A DNA stretch of 64,000 bases from Coptis chinensis (GCA_015680905.1 CM027377.1:28358501-28422500); one strand, 5' to 3'; positions 21,889-35,303 are shown, numbered from the stretch's first letter. The notes: generated by a model not told the origin, from the sequence alone. Program-made: numbers and translations.

Positions 21889-22893
21889 TTACGGCGAAAA
21901 GCATAAATCTCCCCGAAATGTAGTCATGGAGGCTCTCATCTCCTGCTGGAATTCACCCATGCTGTCTGTCATCGACTCGTGGCGAGTGGTCATATCTCGC
22001 CTTAACTTCGCCCAAAGATGCGTCTCATCGATACCGGCGAGTGTACATGTCTCTCGGACCAATCGCTCCACTGCACGTAGGCCTCTATGGGTTGGGTGAT
22101 CTTACTCATGGCGATCTCATCAAAGTATGGTGGGTGAGAGGATCCTACGCTAAGCGTGCTTTCGGCTGCCCTAGGTGCTGTGGGTTCCCAAGGGGTCTTG
22201 TATGCATTTCTTAAACACCAAAGATATTCTCATATTGTGGTATAGGGAGTAGTGGGGTGGCGGACAAAAATCCCGGATTAATCATGACTTGCGTTACTAG
22301 AACGGCAAGGGGCGGAACCTAAGAGTGGCATGTGTGATAATATCAAAAAGAAAGGTAACGATCACGCGAAGTTACCCTTTCGGCTCTGGAGGATCCAAAG
22401 AAGGTGGAGGAAGGTCTTGTTGATGTCGGAAGGCTTGAGGGTGCCAATGACGTTCAGTCCGACCATTGAGTTACTTGCTAGCTGGTTTCGACGTCGCGAC
22501 CGGCGCGTCTGGCGCATTTTCCGTCGATGTTGTACTCTCCCTCGATAAAGCGTGTCGAGCATTAGGTCGTAAGTCCGTGGGTACCGCGGATGCTTCTTCG
22601 AAATCGATCGATGGTCGACCCGTGGAATGCCCGTGGATCCCGGGAGAGCAACACCGGTGTGACTTAAATTAATCGCACACCCTCGACGGTGATCCAAAAT
22701 GGTCGCCATTAAAGCTTCCATTGTCGTAGAATTTCATCACCAAATCCTTAGAATAAAGCCCTCCATTGGCATATAACAAACTCTCCCATCCTCTAGAGTG
22801 AATTTCGTGATCAAAGAATGGAGCAAACATCCCGTTTTCAAACAAATTTCCAAAATTTTTTTTCCACACAAATCCGTCTCGTTTCCGAGCCAT
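21889..22893 (-). pseudogene. G3 downstream ORF module A
   Basis: Minus-strand remnant opening MARKRDGFVWKKNFGNLFEN then GMFAPFFDHEIHSRGWESLL, YSKDLVMKFYDNGSFNGDHF, GEYNIDGK in one frame, and VGLNVIGTLKPSDINKTFLH. It closes with LWAKLRRDMTTRHESMTDSM, probably coiled coil. Segment by segment it matches module B (FFD-EI-RGW, YS-LV-FY, GEYN, NV-GT-K-S-I-K--LHLL). Several breaks are present. Confidence 0.6.
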
Positions 22894-23311
22894 TGCTGAT
22901 CTAAGAGGGAGGATGGCTATGGATTATTGATGAGGGGGAGAATTGGGATGATCCGCGGGAAGGAAATTTTGATCGGAGCTGTGAGGATCTCGCGCGAGAC
23001 CTGGTTTTAGTGTGGGCCTATCTCGTGCGAGACTGATGCGAGAGGGGGCAAGATCCGGTTTTTTAGGGAGACGAATCGTGGAATAGTGACGCGTGTTATC
23101 GGGTTGGTTGGGTTTAAATGGGCCGAGAAATCGATATTTGGGTTGGGCCAAAAATTTTCTCGAAGCCCAAATCAAGCCTAAAGCCTGATTTAAACCTAAA
23201 AATCTAAATGCGTACCCATGACTCGTTTGGGCTCCGAATTGGACGAATGAGATATCGAAATGATCGGCACGAAAAATTCTATCCAATTGTATGAGTCATT
23301 CTTGAAAGTCA

Positions 23312-23350
<39 letters not shown>

Positions 23351-24318
23351 GAAAGTGTAAGGGTTTTATTTACATACAAGGGAGATATACGTGAAAAACA
23401 TCAATGTCGAGGGAGTCACCATCTTAAATCGTAGACAACCTGTCATGTAATGGCTCTGGAGCGAACCCAATCCAAACGGTTGTGGCTTCACCTCTATGTA
23501 TTATGGGGTTAGAGGCGGAGGGCGGTACCATCCCGGACCCGTCTGCATTCTGATCTAATAAAATTGCCCTTTTTACATACGGCTATCCTCAAACCGCCCC
23601 AAGGGACTCAAAGTAACCAATTCTAGGGTTGGTCTGGTGGAATCCATTGCCCGTTTGTGTTCCAAGTATGCAACATCCGAGGTTTAACCACGAATCCCTT
23701 TGTGCAAAACTTAATGCAAAGGGAAAAGGTAACAAAATAAACATATTTACAAGGTGAGTCTTTTATCGTCAGATCCTCAAGACGAATCGAGTCTTTTAAA
23801 GTCAGATTCTCAAGACGAATCCCAACCTGAATCCCATGGAGAAACGGTATCGATGAAGATTATCCTCGCAGGCTGGTGTTAGACAAAAGTATACCTTAAA
23901 CCGGCTAGTATCGGATAGGAAGTCCGCCTAGATGGGAAGGGTGTTTGGCAATGCATACACCGGCCCGTCCTTTCAGCGCACGTCGTTTACGAGCAAAAGA
24001 ACTACGACCATTCCCTATTCGTGATGAGTGAGACTTACACCAAATGATTAGCTGAAGTTCGCGAGGTAGAGAGTAGAAAAGGGAAGAAAAGGAAGGAGGT
24101 GAAATTTTAGGTACCCATCGTTTACCGAAAAGCACGTTTGCTCGTGTTGCAGAATACATTTATACTCCGTTCTGTAAAAGAGTTTTCGTGGACTAAGGTT
24201 CCGGCGCTTGCAACCACACACTTCAAAGAACTTTGGAGATCATAAGATAGAAGATGGCCCGGCTACCAAAATGGCGTACTCTCTATAGAAACAAGATTGA
24301 GTACGCCAAACGAAACAT
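22894..24318 (-). other. G3 spacer between pol and module A
   Basis: Contains a T run of about 35 at 23314-23349 and G+C-richer flanks. Frames at 22924-23286 and 23905-24159 have no recognisable similarity. Athila-type elements often have such a spacer before the extra ORF. Confidence 0.4.
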
Positions 24319-27300
24319 CTAGTCTGTGTATATTGGATTTTGAAGAAGAGTCTGTTCAACATCTGGTGAGCGTAATTCGTGGTAATGTTTTAGGCGTTGT
24401 CCATTGACTTGAAATTCACTGTTATCTTTTGGATTAAGCAAAGAGATTGCCCCATAATGTTTCACAGCTGACACAATGAAAGGACCAGACCATCGTGTTT
24501 TCAATTTACCAGGAAAGATGTGTAATCGGAGTTATGCAAAGAAAACTTTTTGGCCAATTTTGAAATCCTTACGCGAAAATGTGCTTGTCGTGCACTCTTT
24601 TCATATTAGCTTTGTAGGATTTCGGTAGATCATAAGCATCACTCGAATCTCCTCAAGCTCATTTAATTGCAGTTTAAGCTTCTCACCTGCCTCGATGATA
24701 TTGTAATTGGGGCTTTTGATGGCCCAAAAGGCCGCGATGCTCAAGTTCAACCAAGCGGATGACAAGGTTTTCCAAAACAATGCGGTAAGGAGACATCCCT
24801 ATAGGTGTCTTAAATGCTTTATTCGGTATGCCCATGCCCATCCGATAAAGCGAGAAGACCGATCCTTTCTTGATGGGTTGGCGGTTTTCTCGAATAGACT
24901 TTATCTCTTTGGAGACTTCCACTTGGCCACTTCGTTTGTGGGTGGTATGGAGTAACAACCTTGTGAGTAACTCCATATTTCTTCATTAAAACCCAAAATT
25001 TTGTTACAAAAATGTGTACCCCATCGCTGATGATAGCTTTGGGAACACCAAAACGAGAAAATGTTTTCTTTACAAATCTCACGACAGGTCTTATGGTCAT
25101 TCGAAAGGACATCGCGAGTGCCTCAATCCATTTGGACACATAGTCTACAAATACTAAAATGTATAGAAAACCTTGAGAAATAGGGAAGGGTCCCATAAAA
25201 TCAATGCCCCAAACATAAAAATTTCCACAATTAAGATAGGATTTAGGGGCATCATATTTCTTTTCGTAATTCGACCTAGGTGTTGACAACGAATGCAAGC
25301 TACACGAATGTTCGTGTGCATCGCGAAAAAGGGTAGGCCAAGAAAACCACATTGTAACACCTTGGCCGCAGTTTTCTTTCCACTAAAATGACCTCCATAG
25401 ATTGTTCATGGCAAAGGATAAAACGTCGGTGTGTTCCCGGAATGGGAATCAGCGGCGAAATGAAATGGTCGAACAATACTTAAAGAGGTAGGGTTCATCC
25501 CGAAATAATATTTTACAATGGATAAGAACTTTTATGATCGGGGCGTGACCAAAAGGAGGGGACTTCCTCGGAAACTAGGTAGTTAACGATATCCGTACCA
25601 TGGAGATGAAAAAATAGAGTACAAGTATTAGATGGGAAGGAGTCACCGATAGCCCGGAATCACTATCGATGTCACCAACCGCCTTGATAAATGGTCGGGC
25701 TACTACATTTTCGGTTCCTTTCTTTGTCTTTGATTTCCGGGTGAATTCTTGTAAGAGAAGGATCCAGTAGTAACAATCGTTGTTTTGCGTCCTTTTTTGC
25801 GTAAAGTACCGAATTGCGGCATGGTCGGTATATACTATGGTCGATGTTCCAACTAGGTAGGGCTTAAACTTATCCAAAGCATAGACAACAGCTAGGAACT
25901 CTTTCTCGGTTGTGGTATAATTACGTTGGCGTCGTTAAAGAGTTTTACTAAGCGTAATAAATGACAACGGGTTTGTCGTCAGCGTCGTTGGCCTAAACGG
26001 CACCAATAGCAAAGTCGCTAAGCGTCACACATCGATTCGAATGGTTGAGACCAATCGGGGGTTGAATAATAGGAGCGGTAGTCGAGCGGTTTTATTGTAT
26101 CAAAAGCTTGTTTGCAATTGAAATTGAAGTCGAATCATCGCATCCTTAAGCGGGGAGATTGGTTAAGGGGTCGAGCAACTTTAGAGAAATCCTGAATGAA
26201 TCTCCAGTAAAACCCAAATATTGGCCTAAAAGGCACGGATATCCCGAAACTGTGCGTGGGAAGGGTAGCGAAGAAATCTTAACAATTTTAGCTTTATCAA
26301 CCTCTATCCCGTCTTTTGAAACAATATGACCTAGAACAAGTCCTTTTTGTAACCATGAAATGACACTTCTCCCAATGAGTACCAGATTTTTCTCCAACGC
26401 CAGCGTTAAGACTTTGGAAAGGTTGGATAAACAATCGTTAAAGGAATTTCCGTAAAATGGAAAAGTCGTCCATGAAGACTTCCATATAACGTTCCACCAT
26501 ATCACTAAAAATGTGAAGCATGCGGCGTTGGAAAGTGCACGGGGCATTACAAAGACCAAAAAGGCATTCGATGCGTAAGCAAAGGTTCCAAAGGGACACG
26601 TGAAAGTTGTCTTTTCTTGATCGGGATCGATGACAATTTGGAAGTATCCGAATAGCCATCAAGAAAACAATGTAGTAAAGCATGACCGCTAAACGCTCTA
26701 GCATCCGGTCAATGAATGGGAGAGGGAAAATGATCTTTACGGGTTACGGCATTAAGTTTCATGATAGTCAATGCAAATTCTCCATTTCAAAGGAATGCGA
26801 GTGGAGATGCATTCACCATTTTCATTTTGCACAACCCGAATGCGGGACTTTTTGGGAACAACGCGTGGACCGGGGACTAACCGATCACTATCCGAGATAG
26901 GGTATATGATACCCGCATCAAGTAAACGTAGAACTTCCTCTCTCACTACTTCCTTCATAGCGGGATTAAAGGCGTTGTGGTTCTCGTGATGTCTTTGTGC
27001 CGCCATCAAGATGTATCACGATGCGTGCATATGCTAGGGTCTATTCCTTGATATCATCTAAGGACCATCCGATAGCGGAGCCGGTGTTCCTTTAATGACA
27101 TGAATCAAACGTGTCTCTTCGTCTGTAGTCAAGTGAGCAGAAATTATTATAGGGTGACTACCATCGGGATCGAGATGTACGTACTTCAAATCAGGGGGTA
27201 GAGGTTTTAAATCCGGAGTTGGAGGATTGGGGATCAAGGATTCGTGAGGGATCATCTCTTCAATGGAAAAGAGCGAATCCGGTTCTTCCGAATTAGTTTG

Positions 27301-28071
27301 CACCGACGCATTAGGGTCAAATAGTGGTACTGACTCTAATAATGCATGGACATCCCTTATGTACGAGTCATCGTCAAACTCCGGATTATCAAAAGAAAGA
27401 AACCGTGTATCTCGTGCGGGGAAAAGAGTTTACGAAATAATCATGTTCGGACTATCGACCGGGCTAATCTAAGCCCTCCATTATAGGATCGGAAATTGTT
27501 TCATTATTTTGAATACGTTGAGTTCGGGCTGAAAAGGTTCCCAAAGACAATGTCATTGAACCATCCCGACAAATTTATGAAGGCGTTAGCGATTCATTGC
27601 AAGGAAAGGACGTCCCAAGATGATAGGGATGGAGTCACAAGCTACTTCAGTATCTAGAATGACAAAATCAACTGGATAGTAAAAATCTTGGACCTTTACT
27701 ATAACGTTCTCTACTATGCCTTTTGGGTACTTGATGGAGCGATCCGCGAGTTGCAGAGTCATATTGGTAGGTTTCAATTCATGAAGACCTAACTGCTTAA
27801 ATAAGTAGTAGGGAAGTAGGTTAACACTGGCACCTAGGTCTAAAAAGTGCGATGGCGGTATACTTGTCGCCCTAACGTGCATGGTACGGTTGGTGGAAAC
27901 TGGGTCCTTGTACTTCACCACACCATTGGTAGTGGTAATGGAGAAACCGCTTTCGATGAACGCTTGTTGAGGTACATTTATACGTCGTTTGGTGGTGCAC
28001 ATGTCCTTCAAAAACTTGGCATGCTTGGGTGAATGCTTTAGCGCATCTAGGAAAGGTAAGTTTATGGTCAA
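24319..28071 (-). pseudogene. G3 pol remnant: protease, RT, RNase H, integrase
   Basis: Order on the minus strand. Protease: FLDLGASVNLLPYYLFKQLG, MTLQLADRSIKYPKG, IPIILGRPFLA. Reverse transcriptase: VVREEVLRLLDAGIIYPISD, VPKKSRIRVVQNENGE, IDYHET, MEVFMDDFSI, then LGHIVSKDGIEVDKAKI. RNase H: YLVGTSTIVYTDHAAIRYF. Integrase: SYLNCGNFYVWGIDFMGPFP, FGVPKAIISDG, VTPYHPQT. C-terminal segment: KTRWSGPFIVSAV and NGQRLKHYHE. The protease and RT motifs are those of the Athila lineage. Many breaks are present. Confidence 0.85.
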
Positions 28072-28814
28072 ATTTTTGAAGGTTTCACGGATCTCATCAA
28101 AATGTTCATCATGTTTTTCTTCACCAAACGGGGGAACGGAGCTTTTGAATGAATCGCGTATAAGGATCAGTGGTGTCTTTTCCTAGGGACGTAGGTGTAG
28201 ATTTTGATGGCACAACTTCGTCCATTATAGGTTGCGAGGTAGGAGTTGGAAGGACGTCAGTCGTGACTTCCGTCGATTCCTCGTCTGGCATACGTATATT
28301 ATTGTCGATGGTTCGGCCGAGCGAAGAGTGGTAATGGCATTTACCTCACCTGGCTTGGATTACTAGGTCCCGTGCATTGTTGAGTTCAAAGGCGGTGTTG
28401 GGAGGCTTAGGGTTTGGAACTGCTTGGCGAGGGAACACGCCCTTTTGACTTTTATCCTGAGCTAACAGCTGGAGAGACTGTTGGATAGAAGCTAGGATTT
28501 GATTCTCGTTGATTCATGTATGTTAGGAAAGTTTCACCGTTTTATCGGTACCGTGGATTAATACCAAAGGCGCGTGGGGAACTAGTTCCGCGGTTATTAT
28601 TCTGGGTTGATTTTGGTAGCCATATCCTTGGTTAAGCGGGAACAAGGTTCAAGCGGTTGTTTTGGTATCCCACATTTGCGTTATTGGGGAAATTATTTTG
28701 CCCTTGCTGAAATTGTGGAGGATTTCCTTGACGATAGGAATTGTAATTCGCGGGTGGTCGTGCAGAACGTTGTTGCCACTGGAGGAGCTTGTTGTTGGGC
28801 CGGGGGTGCCCAAG
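28072..28814 (-). other. G3 gag-to-protease region, degraded
   Basis: Lies between recognisable gag and protease on the minus strand. It should encode the gag C-terminus, but only short open stretches remain and no domain is convincing. Confidence 0.4.
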
Positions 28815-29773
28815 CTAAATTCGGATGTTGTGCGCCAAAGGTGCGTTAGGGATGTTGAAAAGAACAAAGCCTCTTGAAAGGTTGGGGAGGACACTTTCGT
28901 ATACCAAAGGACAATAAGAATCGGGCGTTATTTCGGGACTTAAGCAAAGGGGCATGGGAAAGCGTTGGCGACCATGACTGTTTGGGTTTTGTTCATTTAC
29001 TTGTACCGAAAGAGCATCGACCTTTTGTTTAAGGTCTCGATTAGAGTTTTTAATTCGGATCGGGTTTGACCTCGAACATAGACGTAACTTTGGTAGGAGT
29101 GTCTTTAGAAGATCTAGAAGAATCGGTGTTTCCCCGATATGGGTGCTTCGTGAGGCTTGTTTCTCAAGAAAAGTGTATGCTTCATGGCATACTTTGTCCA
29201 TGAAACAACCGCCGCTCATGATGTCTAATGTTTCCTTTTGATGGTCGAGAGACCATTAAAAATGAAACGGACTAATCTGGCCGTCGTCGAGTTGATGATG
29301 GGGACATTCGAGAAGTAGATCAGTAAATCTGCTCCACGCTTCCGAAAAGGATTCCTGGGGGTGCTGGCGAAAGAATTGAATCTTTTGAAGCATTTCTGTA
29401 GTTTTCTTTTGAGTATAGAACTTTATCATGAATGCTTGAACTAGTTTGGCCCATGTGTCAATGGATTGCGCGCTTTGTCCCGCGAGCCAAACTGAAGCTT
29501 TGTCAGCTAGGGTGAAGGGAAACAACCTAAGTAAGACTTGTTCGTTAGTAACGGTCGGGATGGCGGAAAGTGGTGACTACTTGTTGCATCCGGCGAAGAT
29601 GATTATACGGTTTTTCATGGTCTAAACCATGGTAAAAATTAACAAACCGAAAATGTTTGGCGGAATCTGAAAATCACCTACAATCGTCGAGTTTAATCGC
29701 GAGGGAAGCGGTCCTTCCCGTAGAGGCGATAGAAATCGAAAGGGTTTCTCGACCGTGAGGTTTTCTTCAGCCA
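28815..29773 (-). pseudogene. G3 gag remnant (Retrotrans_gag)
   Basis: The likely start is ATG at 29773 (MAEENLTVEKPFRFLSPLRE). Then come HFRFVNFYHGLDHEKPYNHL, LFPFTLADKASVWLAGQSAQ, FMIKFYTQKKTTEML, SFSEAWSRFTDLLLECPHHQ, and later FMDKVCHEAYTFLEKQASRS. This is the same gag class as element G0. Several breaks are present. Confidence 0.82.
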
Positions 29774-31152
29774 TAATTAAAGGAGAGATAATGGAAACGG
29801 GGATGTTTGACGAGGTTGATTCTGGAGGAGGAACTATGCCTAGGAGATAACATAAACAGTTGTTTCTTGTATTTTCGACGATGATATGTAAGTTCTAATT
29901 CCTTATGTTTACGAGACCGTAGTCTCATACAAATATAAATTTTAATTTAGTGCTCATAAGGAACGAATAATGACTGGAGTTTTTAGGGGAGTTGAAACAC
30001 GCCTTCCTCGAAATTTTTGCTAACTTCGGCGGGAAGCTAGGATAACGTGTGAATATTCCGGCAAGACGGGTCTCTCGAGAGAAATTGAGGGGGAGGTTGT
30101 TAGTGCTAGCACGTTCCTTAATTAGGCAACCTCAATTTTTTTCAAGTTTCCTAGGCACTGATGGAATAGGATGATTTATGATGGTGTATTATGCGGGGTG
30201 TTATTAAGATGATTTAGATGAAAATTTTTAATTACTATGATTTTTTAATTTTTAATTTTTTTAATATTTTTAATTTTTAATTTTTTTTTTTTTTTTTTAT
30301 TTTATTTTAACGTAATTAGTGTATTATGGAGACGTGATTACGAAACATGCAATTAAAAATGATAAATGCTAGAATATAGAAACTAACTAACATATACTAG
30401 TTTACGCAGAAAGTCTACTCATGCAAATCTATAGTGCCTATACGTGCAACTATATGTAAGTTATACGTGAGCTAGGGGAATGTCAAGAACGAACTCATGC
30501 AGTTGAATACCGTGTACGTGAATTGATGTTACATACACATACAAAAATATTCTAAGCAGGTGGTTTGATGCTACGCATATATCAAAATATATTCAATCAT
30601 ATTAATTGTGTTACGTGAATATGTGATGACGAACCACCTTTACATGCACAGAGTTCTCATGTTAACATACAAATATACGAGGTAAAACAGGTTATAGCGA
30701 ATAATATCCTCGACAAAGTTTGAGGAGTTTAAGAGTTTGAAACCTGGCGTCCCGCGATTCCTCGTATAGCGATCGACTACTCCCGAGCTTATGCTACTAG
30801 AAAAACAGGACCAAAGAGCCCAAAAGAGTACTGAAAAGGAAAGTGGCCTGTACCTGAAAACCGGAGTGTTGATACTCCAGGTTAGTTTCCGTGCTTACTA
30901 ATTCAGTCTCGTCCGAAGACTCTTTTGTCTGTTTAGTACTTCAAATTCCTATGGAGTACTTAGACTGTGCTAATGAAGATAAACAAAACTTGGCTCACAG
31001 TTATTTGTTAGTAGAAAAAGAATTACGGTAAAGAGTTAGTATTGTAACAGAAATGACAATTAAAAAGATGATGAGGTAAGGGAGGGGTTTTTATGGATGT
31101 ATTCCAGTTATTATGTTAAGTCCAGAGTCCTTCGGCGTGCAGCGGCGCCATT
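29774..31152 (-). other. G3 leader with primer-binding site
   Basis: About 1.4 kb, AT-rich with long T/A runs near 30240-30310. Next to the 5' LTR the minus strand reads TGGCGCCGCTGCACGCCGAA (two bases after CA), a tRNA-Asp-like primer site of the type used by Athila elements. Confidence 0.65.
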
Positions 31153-33038
31153 TGATAAAACACAAATTTACACACGTTTATTGGTTTCAGTTACTTATTT
31201 TCTTAAGTCCGAGGTCCACAGTCCAAAGTCCGAGGTCCACAGTCCAAGTCCAAAGTCCAAAGTCCAACGTCCGTATTGTCGTACGTTTTAGTCAAGTTAC
31301 CTTACTCACGTGGGATTGGTAGGATAGGTCGAGTAAGGGATCGTCCAAACCTTAGGGCACGGATAGGTTCACAACTGGAGTTACAACTTTAGGTGAGTAG
31401 GATTTTTAGGTTTCTTTTAGTTGGTTTTAATTAAAATAACGGTAATGCAAATAATATAAATTACTACAAAATTATATGTAGGTAAATAAAAGTAGAGAAA
31501 CAGAGGAGAGAGTTAATCATGCTCATGCAAGAATCATTTTTCAACAGTTTTTTATTACTAAATCACTACATCTCTAGTTAGCCCGTTTGCTTCGGCGTCG
31601 CCGAAAGTATGATCCCTAGTGCATGCCCACATCTCTAGGTCGCATTTCACTAGCATAAGGAGTTTCGATAATACCTCATCTACGGTATATTATTTCTGCT
31701 CCCGGCGCAGTTCACATCACATCACCGGATTTAATTGGAGAGTCATTCGACACTGCAGAAGTCGCTACGAACATTTTAGTCGCTACGCATCGATCTGAGC
31801 ATCGGCACTCCAACTTTGTGCGGTCCTCGGTCATTTTGGGACCGGATGTTAATTCTATGTCTAATTCCTAAGTAGTGATTCTAGAATATTAACGAAGTCA
31901 ATCCGGATTTTACACGAAGCGGCATAACCACTCCCCCCGAGGGGATTAGCTCATCATCATAGCGAGAATAATAAAACTTGTCGTATACATTAAGTAAATA
32001 AATACGAATGAGAAATTAACAAGAAAAGAAATGATCATTATTAAGGGTAAAATAACTTCGTATTTAAGTCAAAATAAAAAAATACGAGAATGTAAGATCT
32101 TGAAAGAAACTAAATTGAGCGGAAGCTAAAGCATGAAAATGCTGAAGGCCTTCTAATGAAGGCGAAGCCTTCATATTTATAGGCATCATAGGATGACCAT
32201 CCGTGACCGATTTAATTTGCTTTTGGCCTTATGCTAATTGAATGGTTCGAAACTTTGAGAATCAAAGTTTTGTTTTAATTGTTTTAACTTTTCGCTTTTT
32301 TGTTTTTCGGTTTAGCCTTGTAGCTCATTTCAATTCAAACCACCGTTTTGAATTGATCGTCTTCTCTCTTTGCCGGTGGTATCAATTTGAAACCATCATT
32401 TGCCACCTGCCTATCTTGACTCATCATGTCTTACGGGCCGCATAATGTGTCCACTTAGTGTGTCCAGCCGATTAAAGCAAAAATTAGGCGTTTTACGACT
32501 TTTTGTCCTCATAGCAGAGTTAAATTAAGCCGATTATGGCATGGCACTTCACTAGCCCACGTCGGCACCTAGATTTATCCGATTTGAGCTTGGAAGTTTC
32601 ACGCCTCTTTATATGTGGGCCCGCTCGCGACCGGATTCGTTTTTTTGGAAACTTCGCTCTAGTCGGGCTTTGTTTGGGCTTTATGGGGATTGAGCGGAAT
32701 TCCAATATTCCCATTCTTGTACTTGGCGGCTTCACTAGCCAACGCCGGCACCTAGATTTATCCGATTTGAGCATCGGAAGTTTTACGCTTCTTCATATGT
32801 GGGCCGTTCGCGACCGGTTCTCGTTCTTTTTTGGAAACTTCTTTTTACGAGGTCGAGTGGGAAACTCCAAATATTCCCGTATTCCTGTACTTTGATGCAT
32901 GTTTTATCGCTATCTTCATTTTAATTGCGGAAACCTGCAAAAGTACGAAAATATAATTATTACATGATTATTAAACACATAATTGACCAAAATGCTATGT
33001 CTCTCGAGGTTTAATATTACAGTTTTGGGTGCTTATCA
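31153..33038 (-). repeat. 5' LTR of G3
   Basis: 1886 bp, partner of 14917-16792. It carries the same short tandem arrays and ~190-bp duplication. Confidence 0.9.
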
Positions 33039-34827
33039 CTAGCCTTGTGGAAAATCTTAGAGATTCACCTCAAACCGCTGTTTCTACTGCTGATGGTACT
33101 CCAATTCCGGTTAGCGGAGAAGGTTCTATTGTGTTATCTAAAACCCTCACTCTTGAATCTGTCTTAGTTGTTCCATCCCTTGCTTATAACCTATTGTCTG
33201 TTTGTCAAATCATTCTAGTACTTGCATATACTGTGACGTTCTATCCATCATTCTATGTTTTTCAGGACATTTTGACTCGACAAGTACTTGTTTATGGTGT
33301 TAGAAGGGGGAAACTGTACTATCTGAACTTGACAGAAACTGGAGAGAAACAGAAGAATTCTCTGGGGCAAGCTAATCAGGTCAATAGGGTCGGGAATGCA
33401 AAAGAAGTTGTGTGGTTATGGCATCGTCGGTTAGGTCATCTTTCATTTAGTTATCTTAAGAGGTTGCAACCTCAGTTATTTTCAGTTGTTAGTGATTCTG
33501 AGTTTCATTGTGACATTTGTGAACTGGCCAAGAGCCACCGTATTTCATATTCACCAAGTATTAATAGATGTCATGTTCCTTTTATGAAAATTCACTCTGA
33601 TGTTTGGGGTCCTGCCAAAGTTTATTCTTTTTCTGGAGTTCGCTATTATGTGACCTTTATTGATGATTGCAATCGCATGACTTGGGTGTCATTACTAAAA
33701 CACAAAAGTGATGTATATGGGATGTTTACTGTTTTTTACAAAATGGTGGCAACACAGTATCAACAATCTATCAGGGTTTTTCATTATGATAATGGTGGCA
33801 AATTTGTGAATGGCCTCATGTATGAATTTTGCAGGTCAATTGGAATTCGTCATCAAACCTCTAATTATGGTACTGACAAAATGGTTTAGTAGAACGGAAG
33901 AACAGGCAATTGTTGGAAGTTGTTCGTGCTTCCTTATTTGGCATGAATGTACCTCGATCCTATTGGGGTGAAGCAGTGAAATCAGCAACCTATGTTATAA
34001 ACCGTACTCCCTCACGGGTAATTGAGTTCCAGAATCTTTATCAAAAACTTCATACACTTTTGTCCATCCCATCTATGCCTAACTTGGAGCCTTGGGTGTT
34101 TGGATGTACAGCTTATGTCCATATTCCACAACCAGAACGAAGTAAACTTGATCCTCGTGCGAAGAAGTGTATTTTTGTGGTTTATGCCGAGTTTCAGAAA
34201 GGGTATAGGTGTTATGATCCACTTACTGACAAGATGCATATATCTCTTGATGTCTCATTCCATGAATTCGACCCGTATTACTCAGGGGGAGTTTCCTAGT
34301 CTTCCCTTCAGGGGGAGAGTGACGGTGAAGGGAATCCTGGTGTTTTTGGGGAATTGGAACACTTGGAGGAACAATTTGAAGTTCCTGAAGCAGAAATTAA
34401 TCTTGTAGCAGTAGAGACAGAAGCACATGATTCGGATGTATCTGAAACTGTAGTACACGATATTTCCCTTTCTACATCAATAACTGAAGATCTCGATCAG
34501 AATGATCCACCTCAGGTACCTCCTATAACCATTAATGAATCTGTTGGGTCAGAAAGTCTTGAACCTAGACAATCATAAAGAGCTAGTAAGGGAGTTCCTA
34601 AGAAACAATATGAACCAGACATCAAAGCCAATGCCAAATATCATATAGCTAACTCTATGTCTAACCATAGCCTTTTTGAGTCACATGCACTTGTTATAAA
34701 TCAATTATCTACTGTATCTATTCCTAGTAATGTGCAAGATGCATTGAAAGATCCAAAATGGAAGAAAGCAATGAATGAAGAATTGAAAGCCATTCAAAAG
34801 AATGTAACATGGGAGGTAGTTGATATG
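33039..34827 (+). pseudogene. C2 protease end, integrase and start of RT
   Basis: Resumes after G3 with the protease tail (ISTADGTPIPVSGEGSIV-like, LVVPSLAYNLLSVCQI). Then come the pre-integrase HHCC region (LWHRRLGHLSFSYLKRLQ, FHCDICELAKSHR), the integrase core (HSDVWGPAKVYSFSGVRYYV, FIDDCNRMTWVSLLKHKSDV, FHYDNGGKF), the integrase C-terminal GYRCYDPLTDKMHISLDVSF segment, an acidic linker, and the first RT residues DPKWKKAMNEELKAIQKNVT. L1 cuts it just after WEVVDM. A few breaks are present. Confidence 0.87.
34823..34827. repeat. target-site duplication ATATG (left copy) of L1
   Basis: Matches ATATG at 38045-38049 exactly. It supports a genuine LTR-element insertion reduced to one LTR. Confidence 0.88.
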
Positions 34828-35303
34828 TGTAACGCCCGTATTTAAAATACATATTTATTAATTAATTAATTAATTTAATTATTTATTTACAATTCGCTGG
34901 ATTGTATTTGGGATCGATGGGCCGATTTACGGGCCCGAACTCCGTGTTGGGCTTAGGTTTCAAACCCAGGTATATATACATATTTTTCTAGAGAATAGGG
35001 TTTTGAGATAAAAATAAAATAAAAATGGAGGTGGAGATAAAAGCTTGTTGGTTAGAGCGTTAGAGCGCGACGATTTGGACTAGGAGAAATTTGTCGAGCT
35101 GTTAATTAAGGTGAGTAGATAGTTTTTCTATTTCACGGAATCCGTTTCTTTTACGTATCTGGACAAAATTCTCTTCAAAATGTTTCCATTCATTTTCTGT
35201 TTGTTTGGCTGTAGTTATTCGGCGATATTGTCGAATTGTTAAATTAGGTAATGTTAGTGTATCTTTTGCTTAAATTATTGAACTGTTGCGGCTTATTGGG
35301 CTC

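Larger units (their letters stand above)
14917..33038 (-). mobile_element. Athila-like Ty3/gypsy LTR retrotransposon G3, nested in C2
   Basis: LTRs of 1876 and 1886 bp bounded TGATAA...TTATCA are flanked by perfect CTAGC duplications (14912-14916 and 33039-33043). Minus-strand order: 5' LTR (33038-31153), primer site, leader, gag, protease, RT, RNase H, integrase, then an unusually long 3' part with two or three related ORF modules, polypurine tract and 3' LTR (16792-14917). It is about 18.1 kb with nothing larger nested inside. The frames carry several dozen breaks, far more than expected for an element this deep in the nest; part may be sequence error (see findings). Confidence 0.9.
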
